Source: Bacillus sp. FJAT-42315
GTDB lineage: Bacteria > Bacillota > Bacilli > Bacillales > Domibacillaceae
Reading direction: 5' to 3'
Length of the DNA stretch: 64,000 bases
Assembly: GCF_002797375.1 (NCBI RefSeq)
Contig: NZ_KZ454941.1
Coordinates: forward strand, 522,516 to 586,515
The translations under genes were made by a program, and so were the position numbers. Position 1 is the stretch's first letter, and each line of letters starts with the position of its first letter. Shown here in pieces: positions 51,587 to 59,596 of the stretch. The notes under the pieces are model-generated. The model saw nothing but the letters and a program-made list of their open reading frames with translations. It did no database searches and was not told the origin of the DNA.

Positions 51587-52699
51587 TTATTTTAACGCCA
51601 GTAAAACGGTGTTTGTTAATGCATCAACGCCAAGTTTTAGCGCATTTTTGTCAAATGTCATATTGGGATGGTGTAAGCCAGGCTTTAAGTCGGCTCCGAT
51701 TCCCATCATCGACGCTTTTAAGTGTGGCCGTTTAATCGTGTAGAAATGAAAGTCATCACTTCCAGGTGTGATCACTGGTTCAGCTAGCATATCCATGCCG
51801 CCAGTTTCGATGATTCCTCGGCGGAGCCATTCTTCTGCTTCAGCCGACACTTCCGCACCGGGAGTGAAATCGAGCCATTCATAGCTGATGTTCACGCCGT
51901 AAAGCTGACAAACGTGCTCGATTTTCTGTTCCATTTTCTTCTGCATATCTTGCAAAACCGCATTCTTCTGTGCTCGTAAATCCATTCCGAACTTAGCCGA
52001 GCCAGGAATGATGTTATAGTTTTGGCTACCGGCTTCGACATACGTCATTTTGGCAGAATAGACTTCGAATGGCGAATATTGAATTAATTTCACTTGCTCA
52101 TTGAGCGTAGAAATAATATCAATGGCATTGATGTTTTGATGCGGGCGGGCACCGTGAGCATCGTGCCCTTCGATTTTTCCTTGTAAAAAAGTCACTGCTC
52201 CGTGATGAATCGACGGTGAAACTTTGCCGAATGGAAGTTCTTCAACTGGACGCAAATGAATGCCGAATAAATAATCTGCATCGTCGACGACCCCTTTTTC
52301 CACCATTTTCAATGCCCCACCACCGGTTTCTTCTGCCGGTTGAAAAATGAAGCGAACGCAGCCATTAGTGACTTGCTCTTTTAATTGTAAGATTGCGCCG
52401 ATGACGATCGACATATGAGCATCATGACCGCATGAATGATTCGCTTGAAAGACTCCGTTCACTTCTTGCCAGAGCGCGTCCATATCAGCGCGAACAGCAA
52501 TCACTGGTTTGCCAGAACCGATTTCAGCAACAAGTCCAGTGCAATCATCAAAGGTAGAAACAGAAATCCCTTCAGACCGAAGTAAATCAGCAATATAAGC
52601 GGTTGTTTTCGTTTCTTCCCAACTAATTTCTGCATGAGTATGCAAATGATTAAAAATATCAAGCAGGCGATTTTCTAGCTTGGTGTCGGTTTTACTCAA
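51587..52699 (-). CDS. M20D-family amidohydrolase (N-acyl amino acid amidase type)
   Basis: A 370-residue metallo-amidase. Seen: metal ligands in CGHDAHM and PAEETGGG, IHLRP, and the C-terminal PGSDDFHFY. The M20D family includes hippurate hydrolase, IAA-amino-acid hydrolases and N-acetyl-diaminopimelate deacetylase. It follows the racemase gene; the pair could racemise and deacylate an N-acyl amino acid. I chose TTG 52699, nine bases after AAGGAG; the ATG at 52708 abuts that RBS. Confidence 0.85.
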   Translation of the reverse strand: MSKTDTKLENRLLDIFNHLHTHAEISWEETKTTAYIADLLRSEGISVSTFDDCTGLVAEIGSGKPVIAVRADMDALWQEVNGVFQANHSCGHDAHMSIVIGAILQLKEQVTNGCVRFIFQPAEETGGGALKMVEKGVVDDADYLFGIHLRPVEELPFGKVSPSIHHGAVTFLQGKIEGHDAHGARPHQNINAIDIISTLNEQVKLIQYSPFEVYSAKMTYVEAGSQNYNIIPGSAKFGMDLRAQKNAVLQDMQKKMEQKIEHVCQLYGVNISYEWLDFTPGAEVSAEAEEWLRRGIIETGGMDMLAEPVITPGSDDFHFYTIKRPHLKASMMGIGADLKPGLHHPNMTFDKNALKLGVDALTNTVLLALK

Positions 52700-52712
52700 G
52701 TGAGACATCTCC

Positions 52713-53822
52713 TTATTGAACGTCAAATTTCGTGACCGTTAATTCCTGTAACATGTCTTCGTCAATTGTCAGTCCAAGACCTGGTTTTTCATTCAGGCGA
52801 ACAAATGGCACATCATAATGTAGATCACCGATATCTTTGCTGAATAAAATTGGTCCAGTTAATTCAGTGCTTGTAATATTTTTTCTAGCAATTGCTGTAT
52901 GGTAGCCAGCCGCTGATCCGATCGATGACTCGACCATTGAGCCGATTTGGCAGTCAATTCCTGCATATTCCGCAGCTTTCGCGATATGGATAGCAGGGAA
53001 GATACCGCCTGACTTCATTAGTTTAATGTTAATTTTATCAACAGCTTCTTTTTTGATCATTTCCATGAGTTGCTCGCCTGTTTGAAGCGATTCATCAGCC
53101 ATTAATGGCGTTGTTGATTGACGTTTTAATTGAGCTAATCCGTCGATGTCGCCGATGCGGATTGGTTGTTCTACCCAAGATAGCTGTAATGGTTCAAGTT
53201 GTTTCATCGCTTGGACCGCTTTGGAATAGACGTGCCAACCTTGGTTCGCATCGACACGAATTGGAACGTCGGCTCCAACCGCTTCACGGACAGCAGCGAT
53301 TCGTGCCACATCCATTTGTGTATCGATTCCAACTTTTAGCTTTAGTGATTTAAATCCAGCTTTGATCGCTTCAAGTGCTTTTTCAGCCATTACTTCAGGC
53401 TCTTCAATGCTTAGTACTTTCGGATATGTTAGTTCTTCGTGAGCGCGACCACCGATTAAATCGTATACCGGTAGTTCCGTTGCTTTCCCCATTAAATCAT
53501 AACAAGCGATATCGATCGCTGCTTTAGCTGCTGGGTTCGCAATAATTCGTTTGTTCATTATATGATGGATCTGTTCAATTTGAAATGGATTTTTCCCCAT
53601 AACCATCGGTAAAAGTACATGTTTCAAAATTTCAAGTGTACCATGGAAGCTCTCCCCTGTTACATGTTCATCAGGCACCGCTTCTCCCCAACCGATGAGG
53701 CCGTTATCTGCTTCTAATTTCACAATGACCGAAGGCATGTGATGAAAAGTAGCATAAGAAATAATAAATGGTGATTTTAGTGGCAAATGAATGCCGTATA
53801 CTTCAGCTTTTACAATTTTCAT
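52713..53822 (-). CDS. Enolase-superfamily racemase/epimerase (MLE subgroup)
   Basis: A 369-residue enzyme: capping domain (1-125) and a barrel with the MLE catalytic set: KxK in LKLKVG, metal ligands in RVDAN, WVEQP and ADES, and the second Lys in NIKLMKSGG. Such enzymes are dipeptide epimerases or N-succinylamino acid racemases; sequence alone does not decide. ATG 53822 follows AAAGGAGAGG. Middle gene of MFS-racemase-M20 on the minus strand, divergent from the sigma-54 locus. Confidence 0.87.
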   Translation of the reverse strand: MKIVKAEVYGIHLPLKSPFIISYATFHHMPSVIVKLEADNGLIGWGEAVPDEHVTGESFHGTLEILKHVLLPMVMGKNPFQIEQIHHIMNKRIIANPAAKAAIDIACYDLMGKATELPVYDLIGGRAHEELTYPKVLSIEEPEVMAEKALEAIKAGFKSLKLKVGIDTQMDVARIAAVREAVGADVPIRVDANQGWHVYSKAVQAMKQLEPLQLSWVEQPIRIGDIDGLAQLKRQSTTPLMADESLQTGEQLMEMIKKEAVDKINIKLMKSGGIFPAIHIAKAAEYAGIDCQIGSMVESSIGSAAGYHTAIARKNITSTELTGPILFSKDIGDLHYDVPFVRLNEKPGLGLTIDEDMLQELTVTKFDVQ

Positions 53823-53893
53823 TAATTTTGTCCTCTCCTTTGACGTGTGTATCCTCTTAAGTATAAGGGAAAAAAAAGGTTTTGAAAGCATTT

Positions 53894-55051
53894 TCAACGA
53901 TTTTCTGCGGAAGAATCATAATTTTTTTTCATATAGAGGCTAAGTAAAATAGCTGGGATGATCACAACAGTCATTCCTAGAAAAGCAAGTCCTGGTGTTT
54001 CCTTATATAAATAGCCGCCTGCAAAGGTTAGTAAAGACGTGCTAAGTCCCATTCCAAGCGACGCATAAATCCCTTGAGCTGTAGGAATTTCACGGCTAGA
54101 AAACTCTTGATAGAGTAAGCGAATAAAAGCGAAATGAGCGAGTCCGAATGTTAACGAATGAAGTAGCTGCGTGAAAATATACACCGATACGTTTGGAAAT
54201 AAAAATAACAATGTCCAACGAACGACCGAAGCGAGTGCAGCGACAAGGAACATCGAAGACACATGGACTTTCTTCATTAATCGATCCGCCATCGTAAAAA
54301 AGATAATTTCTGAAATGACGGCAATATTTAATATGATGCCGCTCCACGTATTATTTACACCTAAATGCTGTAAATATAAAAAGCCATAATTGTAGTAAGA
54401 CGCATGAGCACCTTGAATTAATACGCAAATAATCATCGCGATCACAAAACGCTTCGATTGTAGCAAAGAGCGAAACGGGACAGAGGTTGTCTCAGACTTT
54501 TCCTGTAAGGAGGCAGGTGTCCGGTAAAACGCCGAAATGACGACGAGCAAGCAGCCGGCAAACATTATGTAAATGATTGCTCCCTCGCCAAAATAGGCAG
54601 TGACAGCTCCGATGACTAATAAACCAACTGTGTAACCGATAGACCCAAATGAGCGACTTTTTCCGTAGTTAATATGTTCACTTTGCATCATGATCGCCCC
54701 GATGCTTTCCGTCAATGGCAGCATGAGTGGATACACAAGGCTAAACAACGTCATCGCCAAAATCATCGCATAAAAGGAATCGAACGGGATAAATAAATAG
54801 AGCAAAATGACACTTGAAATAGCCAATCCCTTCATTAGTAGACCGATCGGGAATTTGCTACTTAAAGCAGGGAAAATGAAAAAGGTGGAAAATGAGCGAA
54901 CGAGTAAGCCGACCGCAATGACGGTACTCGCTGATTCGACTGTTAAGCCTTTACTCGAAATTAACCAAGCCGTCCAATACGGCATGAAAATCCCCCAAGT
55001 AAAGAAGAAAGTGAAAAAGTTTAATGATAACCAATTTTGTGCTTTAGACAC
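53894..55051 (-). CDS. MFS transporter of the HcaT/YwbF type
   Basis: A 385-residue permease with 12 helices: the N-terminus LNFFTFFFTWGIFMPYWTAWL is typical of the MFS_1-like/3-phenylpropionate transporter branch; the loop RSFGSIGYTVG is the family motif. GTG 55051 behind TGAGG. A sigma-A promoter lies upstream on the minus strand: ATGACA (55111-55116), 17 bp, TATAAT (55088-55093). Probably imports the substrate of the racemase and amidase. Confidence 0.87.
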   Translation of the reverse strand: MSKAQNWLSLNFFTFFFTWGIFMPYWTAWLISSKGLTVESASTVIAVGLLVRSFSTFFIFPALSSKFPIGLLMKGLAISSVILLYLFIPFDSFYAMILAMTLFSLVYPLMLPLTESIGAIMMQSEHINYGKSRSFGSIGYTVGLLVIGAVTAYFGEGAIIYIMFAGCLLVVISAFYRTPASLQEKSETTSVPFRSLLQSKRFVIAMIICVLIQGAHASYYNYGFLYLQHLGVNNTWSGIILNIAVISEIIFFTMADRLMKKVHVSSMFLVAALASVVRWTLLFLFPNVSVYIFTQLLHSLTFGLAHFAFIRLLYQEFSSREIPTAQGIYASLGMGLSTSLLTFAGGYLYKETPGLAFLGMTVVIIPAILLSLYMKKNYDSSAENR

Positions 55052-55141
55052 GAAGAAAACCTCACAATTTAAATTTTTAACTGTTCTATTATATAGGAAG
55101 CATTTAGGGCTGTCATGGACATTTGTCTGCCACAGTTATTC

Positions 55142-55193
55142 TTTTATAAATTGCAAAATTGCAAGTTGATTTGCAATTTTGCAATTTATAAAA
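55142..55193. promoter_or_regulatory. 23-bp inverted repeat with four TTGCAA, likely activator site
   Basis: Arms 55142-55164 and 55171-55193 are exact complements with a 6-base centre. They contain four copies of the self-complementary TTGCAA. The repeat ends 101 bp upstream of the -24 element, the usual distance for a sigma-54 activator site, and also lies upstream of the MFS promoter. No terminator function expected here. Confidence 0.65.
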
Positions 55194-55292
55194 AGGGTTA
55201 TTGCAGTTTTGAATCGAAGTAGTTTTATGTCGAATAGGGAAGATTCCTAGTTATACCGCGTTTGTTTTCTGAATTTTTTATATTTTGAGTTT

Positions 55293-55309
55293 TTGGCACG
55301 GTATTTGCT
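55293..55309 (+). promoter_or_regulatory. Sigma-54 (-24/-12) promoter
   Basis: TTGGCACGGTATTTGCT matches the consensus TTGGCACG-N4-TTGCW exactly, with ten bases between GG and GC. It would transcribe the activator and the genes behind it. Confidence 0.85.
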
Positions 55310-55340
55310 TATATTAAGACAAATGTAAACGTATTCACTG

Positions 55341-55495
55341 CGTTTATCCCGCATTAACGGGCAGTAAGACCCCTAACTCAAAATTTAGCGAAAGCAAAGA
55401 AGTTAGGTGGAGGGGCAACTGCCCGTAAAAGCCCGATTGGTTCAACTAATAATCAGTGGGGGATGAAGAGCCCCCCACTGATTAAAGTTTCACTT
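55341..55495. repeat. Structured non-coding repeat in the activator leader
   Basis: Two strong hairpins. First, 55357-55426: outer ACGGGCAGT/ACTGCCCGT, inner ACCCC/GGGG and CTAACT/AGTTAG. Second, 55451-55483: AATCAGTGGGGG, 8 bases, CCCCCCACTGATT. GC-richer than its surroundings, no coding frame. From memory, similar strings recur in Bacillus genomes; an origin from the end or guide RNA of an IS200/IS605-type element is a guess. Confidence 0.55.
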
Positions 55496-55545
55496 TATTA
55501 GGATCTTCCCTCGTTTTGAAAGTGTAGATCGGAGGGATGGCGAAG

Positions 55546-57573
55546 ATGAGATGGAAATGGAAAGAGGTGTTAAAGCCTCTTCCGCTAAAGATGACAAAGC
55601 AAACAAACTTGCAAGAAGCAATTCGTTTGTTTAATCAAGTAAAGACCCCGATTGCCTTTGTGTTTGATGAGGATGAGGAACTCGTTGGGTATATCACCCC
55701 CACCACTTTATTTCGTCAGCTTGAGCACGTTGCCTCTTTCGATGAACTGATCCATTTTGAAAAGGATATGTTGTTCGTTCGCGAAACGAGTTGGGTGGAG
55801 TTTTGGCATAATTGTTATTTGTTTGTTGGGGTGAATGCGCAAGATGAAATCGTCGGTTATGTGACGGTCGATGAAGCGAAACAAACGATGAGTCACTTGC
55901 AGCTTGCTCTATTAAACCATAGTTTAGATAGCGCAGAAATGGGCATTATCACAACGAATGAGAAGTTTGAAGTGAATTTCATGAATGAAACGGCCGAGCA
56001 AATTTTAGGGCTTTCACGTTCCATTCTCGTCAGCCGCAATTACCAAACAATGATTGCGACCGAAACCAACTTAGATAACATTTTAGTGGGAGAAAGAAAG
56101 TTTGGCATTGAATGTTCTTTTAATTTCAAAAAGATTATGGGGCATTTCTCTCCACTCTATCATGAAGGGAAAATTCAAGGGATTGTTCACGTCTTTTACT
56201 TACAGGAGATTTTAGAAGAAGCGGTGAGTGAGTTACAGTTTGTTCGCGAGCTGAGTGAAGAGTTGCAAGCGATTTATGGGGCCTCGAATGAACAAATTAT
56301 GGTGATTGATCCATCAGGTGTGATCACAAGCGTAGCGGGGGCATTTTTACAAAGCTTCTGGAAAGGGCTTTCTAAAGAGAATTTAATAGGCCAAAACGTC
56401 AATGACTTAGCCGAGCAAGGTATGCTAGAACCGAATATCGTTAACCTTTGCATGGAAGAAAAGCAGCGAATTAGCTTAGCTCAGCATAATCATCATAACA
56501 GTAAGATTCTATCAACAGCCACTCCGGTATATAAAGAAGGAGAGCTTCAAAAAGTGCTTGTTCTTTCGCGAGATGTGACGGCGGACGAACCAGTTGAACG
56601 CAGGTTGTTAGGAGAAGATTCTCCCCCCGTAACGCATAAAAAAATGGTGTATCGCTCCAAAGTGATGACACAGCTTGTTGAAGAAATGAAGCAAGTAGCA
56701 GCCGTCGATTCAACGGTGATCATTACGGGAGAATCCGGTGTCGGAAAAGAAGTGATCGCCAGTCATATTCATGCGTACAGCGCGCGCTCGACGCAGCCAT
56801 TCGTGACGATTAATTGTGGAGCCATTCCTGAGAATTTGCTAGAAAGTGAATTGTTTGGGCATGAAAAGGGAGCGTTTACAAGTGCGGGTGATCGCAAGAA
56901 GGGGCTATTTGAAGCGGCTCACGGAGGCACGATTTTTCTCGATGAAATTTCCGAACTCCCGCTTCATATGCAGGTGAAATTGTTGCGTGTCCTTCAGGAG
57001 CGTGAAGTAGTGAGGATCGGAGGATTGACGCCGATTCCAGTCAACGTTCGCGTGCTGGCTGCCACGAACCGAAATTTAAAAAAGATGGTGCAAGATCAGA
57101 ACTTTCGTGAAGACCTTTTTTACCGGTTGCATGTCGTTCCGTTAGCGGTTCCGCCATTGCGCAAGCGGAAGGAGGATATCGCTCCGTTATCGCTTTACTT
57201 CTTGAAAGAGTTTAATGTCGCTTATCAAAAAGAAAAGAAGCTGTCTAGAGAAGGGCTTCATTTATTAGAGAGCTATCAATGGCCGGGAAATATACGAGAG
57301 CTACAAAATGTGATGGAACGATTAGTGGTTACTTCCAAACAAGCAGAGATTTCTGGAAATGATGTCTTTCGAGCCATTTGGGATACCGATGGAGAAGAGG
57401 CTGGTCGCATTACGGTGAAAGGCATTATGCCGTTAAAGGAAGCGGTCGAAGAAATTGAGCATCAGCTCATTCAGCTAGCCGTTGGAAAATACGGTACCGC
57501 AGCTAAAGCCTCCACTGTACTAGGAGTCAGTGCTTCGACCATTAGCCGCCGAATGAAAAAGACATCAAAGTAA
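55546..57573 (+). CDS. Sigma-54-dependent activator with CBS and PAS domains
   Basis: A 675-residue regulator. Order: CBS-like pair (about 10-110), two PAS domains (about 125-220 and 250-340), AAA+ domain with Walker A GESGVGKE (near 395), the sigma-54 loop read as GAFTSA, Walker B GGTIFLDEI, EDLFYRLHV and an Arg-finger region, then a Fis-type HTH (GTAAKASTVLGVSASTISRRM). Usual loop is GAFTGA. ATG 55546 is nine bases after GGAGGG; ATG 55537 abuts it. First gene of the plus-strand catabolic operon. Confidence 0.93.
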   Translation: MRWKWKEVLKPLPLKMTKQTNLQEAIRLFNQVKTPIAFVFDEDEELVGYITPTTLFRQLEHVASFDELIHFEKDMLFVRETSWVEFWHNCYLFVGVNAQDEIVGYVTVDEAKQTMSHLQLALLNHSLDSAEMGIITTNEKFEVNFMNETAEQILGLSRSILVSRNYQTMIATETNLDNILVGERKFGIECSFNFKKIMGHFSPLYHEGKIQGIVHVFYLQEILEEAVSELQFVRELSEELQAIYGASNEQIMVIDPSGVITSVAGAFLQSFWKGLSKENLIGQNVNDLAEQGMLEPNIVNLCMEEKQRISLAQHNHHNSKILSTATPVYKEGELQKVLVLSRDVTADEPVERRLLGEDSPPVTHKKMVYRSKVMTQLVEEMKQVAAVDSTVIITGESGVGKEVIASHIHAYSARSTQPFVTINCGAIPENLLESELFGHEKGAFTSAGDRKKGLFEAAHGGTIFLDEISELPLHMQVKLLRVLQEREVVRIGGLTPIPVNVRVLAATNRNLKKMVQDQNFREDLFYRLHVVPLAVPPLRKRKEDIAPLSLYFLKEFNVAYQKEKKLSREGLHLLESYQWPGNIRELQNVMERLVVTSKQAEISGNDVFRAIWDTDGEEAGRITVKGIMPLKEAVEEIEHQLIQLAVGKYGTAAKASTVLGVSASTISRRMKKTSK

Positions 57574-57586
57574 AGGAGTGATCGAA

Positions 57587-58471
57587 ATGCTAATCTTCCC
57601 TGAAACCAGGTTTGACTTTTGTGGTGATGAGTATATTTATGCCGAGATTTCAAAGGAAATGAGAATAGAAAGCAATTTTAAAGCGATTTCAATTACGAAT
57701 GAGCTGAGAAAGCGGCAAATCCCAGGCATTGTTGAAATTTATCCAGCTAATGCATCCTATTTAATTCGCTACAACCCGAACGAGGTATCTCCTCATGATT
57801 TGCTTGCTTATTTGCAGGAAGTTGACCGGGAAAAAAGTAAGCGTTCGGAGTTGAACTTTGACAGTCGCTTAATTGAGATCCCTGTTTGGTACGATGATCA
57901 CATCACGAAGGAAGCGATCGCAAAGGATCAGCACCGCCATCAAGAACCAGGTCGATCCAACTTCGACTTTGTGATGGAGATTAATGGGTTCACGGATAAG
58001 GAGCGTTTTATTGAAGCCCATTCCGTGCAGCCGTATTTTGTGACTTCGCTCGGATTCAAGCCAGGTACTGCTTGGACGTTTCCGCTAGGGGTTGAAAATG
58101 AACAAGTGATTCAGGCACCGAAATATACGAGTCCGAGAGCGAAAACGCCGCGGGAAGCAGTTGGCGTCGGTGGAGCGTTCACCGTTGTTTATCCGACACA
58201 ATCACCAGGAAGCTATCAGTTAATCGGCTTGTCAGCAGTGCCGGTGTATGATCCGACACAAAGCTTAGAGGTGTTTCAAGAGTCGTTCTTTCTAGCAAGA
58301 CCAGGTGATTTATGGAAATATCGACCGGTGAGTGAAGCTGAATACCGTAATATTCGTGAAGAGGTCCATAAGCATACGTATCAATACAAGGTGAAGCACG
58401 TGCCATTTTCCGGTGAGGAATACGATGAAAAACGAGCGGCCTATATCTCACAGATTATGGAGGGATTTTAA
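57587..58471 (+). CDS. PxpB/KipI-like carboxyltransferase-domain subunit 1
   Basis: A 294-residue protein of the AHS1 family: DEYIYAEISKEMRIESNFKAISITNELRK, IPVWYDDH, HSVQPYFVTSLGFKPGTAW and the GGAFTVVYPTQSPGSYQLIG motif. With its partner it resembles 5-oxoprolinase subunits B and C. No pxpA (LamB/YcsF) gene is in the window. ATG 57587 follows AAGGAG at 8 bases; the GTG at 57578 overlaps it. Adjoins the next gene without a gap. Confidence 0.88.
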   Translation: MLIFPETRFDFCGDEYIYAEISKEMRIESNFKAISITNELRKRQIPGIVEIYPANASYLIRYNPNEVSPHDLLAYLQEVDREKSKRSELNFDSRLIEIPVWYDDHITKEAIAKDQHRHQEPGRSNFDFVMEINGFTDKERFIEAHSVQPYFVTSLGFKPGTAWTFPLGVENEQVIQAPKYTSPRAKTPREAVGVGGAFTVVYPTQSPGSYQLIGLSAVPVYDPTQSLEVFQESFFLARPGDLWKYRPVSEAEYRNIREEVHKHTYQYKVKHVPFSGEEYDEKRAAYISQIMEGF

Positions 58472-59455
58472 ATGGTCATACGCATCGTAGAACCAGGCAT
58501 TCGAACGACGATCCAAGATATGGGACGGTTTGGCTATTACCATATGGGCGTACCGCCATCCGGAGCGGCCGATAAATATTCTTATGTACTCGGCAATATT
58601 ATGCTTGGAAACCCTCGTCATTTTGCAGCTTTAGAAATGATGATTAAAGGAGCTAGCGTAGAATTTCAGAAAAAAACAGTCGCTGTTGTAACTGGGGCAC
58701 CAGCGGAGGTTCGATTGAATGGAGAACTGATTCCATTATGGCAGCCATTTATTGTACAGCCTGGAGATGTACTGTCTGTTGGTGCAATTCGTGAAGGTGT
58801 TTTCGCTTACCTTTGTGTGTCAGGAGGGCTCGCTACACCAGAAATGCTCGGCAGTCGATCTGTTTGTCTAGCCAGTGAATTTGCTGGTGTGTTAGGAAGA
58901 CCTTTATTAAAAGGAGACCTCCTTCCACTACATGAGCCATTGCCAGGAGCGATTCGACAGGTAGGAAAGACCTTGCCGGCTAAAGCTCATCCTTCTTTTT
59001 CAAAGGAAATGAATATTCGTCTCGTGATGGGGCTTACGTGTGACAGAATCAAAGACGAAGGACTGGTCGGTCTTTTAAATCGAGCATGGGTCATTCAAAC
59101 AGAATCCAATCGAGTGGCGTATCGGTTACATGGCGGGCGAGTGAATTATAAAGAAGAAGTACCGCCATTTGGATCTGGCAATAGCTTTGGCAATATTGTC
59201 GATATTCCTTATCCGATCGGAGGAGTCATTGTTCCGAATGAAGAGGAGTTAATTATTTTAATGACAGACGGCACAGGTGGGGGTGGCTATGTCACGATTG
59301 GAACGGTCATCCGTCCAGACTTAAACTTGCTGGCTCAGACAAGACCACAATCGAAGGTCCGTTTTCATGCTGTCACAATTGATCAAGCGTTTCAGATTAG
59401 ACGCGAAATCGAGCAAAAGGTGGAGAAGGTGAAAGAGATCATTCAGCAAGTTTAG
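58472..59455 (+). CDS. PxpC/KipA-like carboxyltransferase-domain subunit 2
   Basis: A 327-residue protein of the AHS2/biotin-dependent carboxyltransferase-like family: IVEPGIRTTIQDMGRFGYYHMGVPPSGAADKYSYVLGN, the LCVSGG strand, and ESNRVAYRLHGG...PSGAADK-type partner loops, and VPNEEELIILMTDGTGGGGYVTIGTVI. It starts at the base after the PxpB-like stop codon. The two should form one complex. Confidence 0.9.
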   Translation: MVIRIVEPGIRTTIQDMGRFGYYHMGVPPSGAADKYSYVLGNIMLGNPRHFAALEMMIKGASVEFQKKTVAVVTGAPAEVRLNGELIPLWQPFIVQPGDVLSVGAIREGVFAYLCVSGGLATPEMLGSRSVCLASEFAGVLGRPLLKGDLLPLHEPLPGAIRQVGKTLPAKAHPSFSKEMNIRLVMGLTCDRIKDEGLVGLLNRAWVIQTESNRVAYRLHGGRVNYKEEVPPFGSGNSFGNIVDIPYPIGGVIVPNEEELIILMTDGTGGGGYVTIGTVIRPDLNLLAQTRPQSKVRFHAVTIDQAFQIRREIEQKVEKVKEIIQQV

Positions 59456-59596
59456 TAGCTGCCACTTTTTGATTCAGAATATTCAGCGATAATAACTTTA
59501 AGGAGGTGATGGACAAAGGGGGAAGCATCGTTTGCTTAAGAAATAGGATATAACGATAAAAAATAAATAATTAAAAATATATTGGAGGCGAACTAG
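59456..59596. other. Spacer with a perfect anti-SD complement
   Basis: AAGGAGGTGAT at 59500-59510 is complementary to the 16S rRNA 3' end but is followed by only a 14-codon frame. The HyuA RBS is the separate TTGGAGG at 59581. No promoter recognised. Confidence 0.4.

Larger units (their letters stand above)
55052..55545. other. Divergent control region of the catabolic locus
   Basis: No gene in these 490 bases. From left: the minus-strand sigma-A promoter of the MFS operon, a 23-bp inverted repeat, a sigma-54 promoter, then a structured repeat of about 150 bases in the leader of the activator gene. Entries for each follow. Confidence 0.7.

Noticed and set aside
55451-55490. Second leader hairpin as an intrinsic terminator
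   Set aside because: It is followed by AAAGTTTCAC rather than a T run, so termination is unlikely on the plus strand.
59500-59556. 14-codon frame behind a perfect AAGGAGGTGAT
   Set aside because: The ATG is too close to the SD and the frame is too short; no sign of a conserved peptide.
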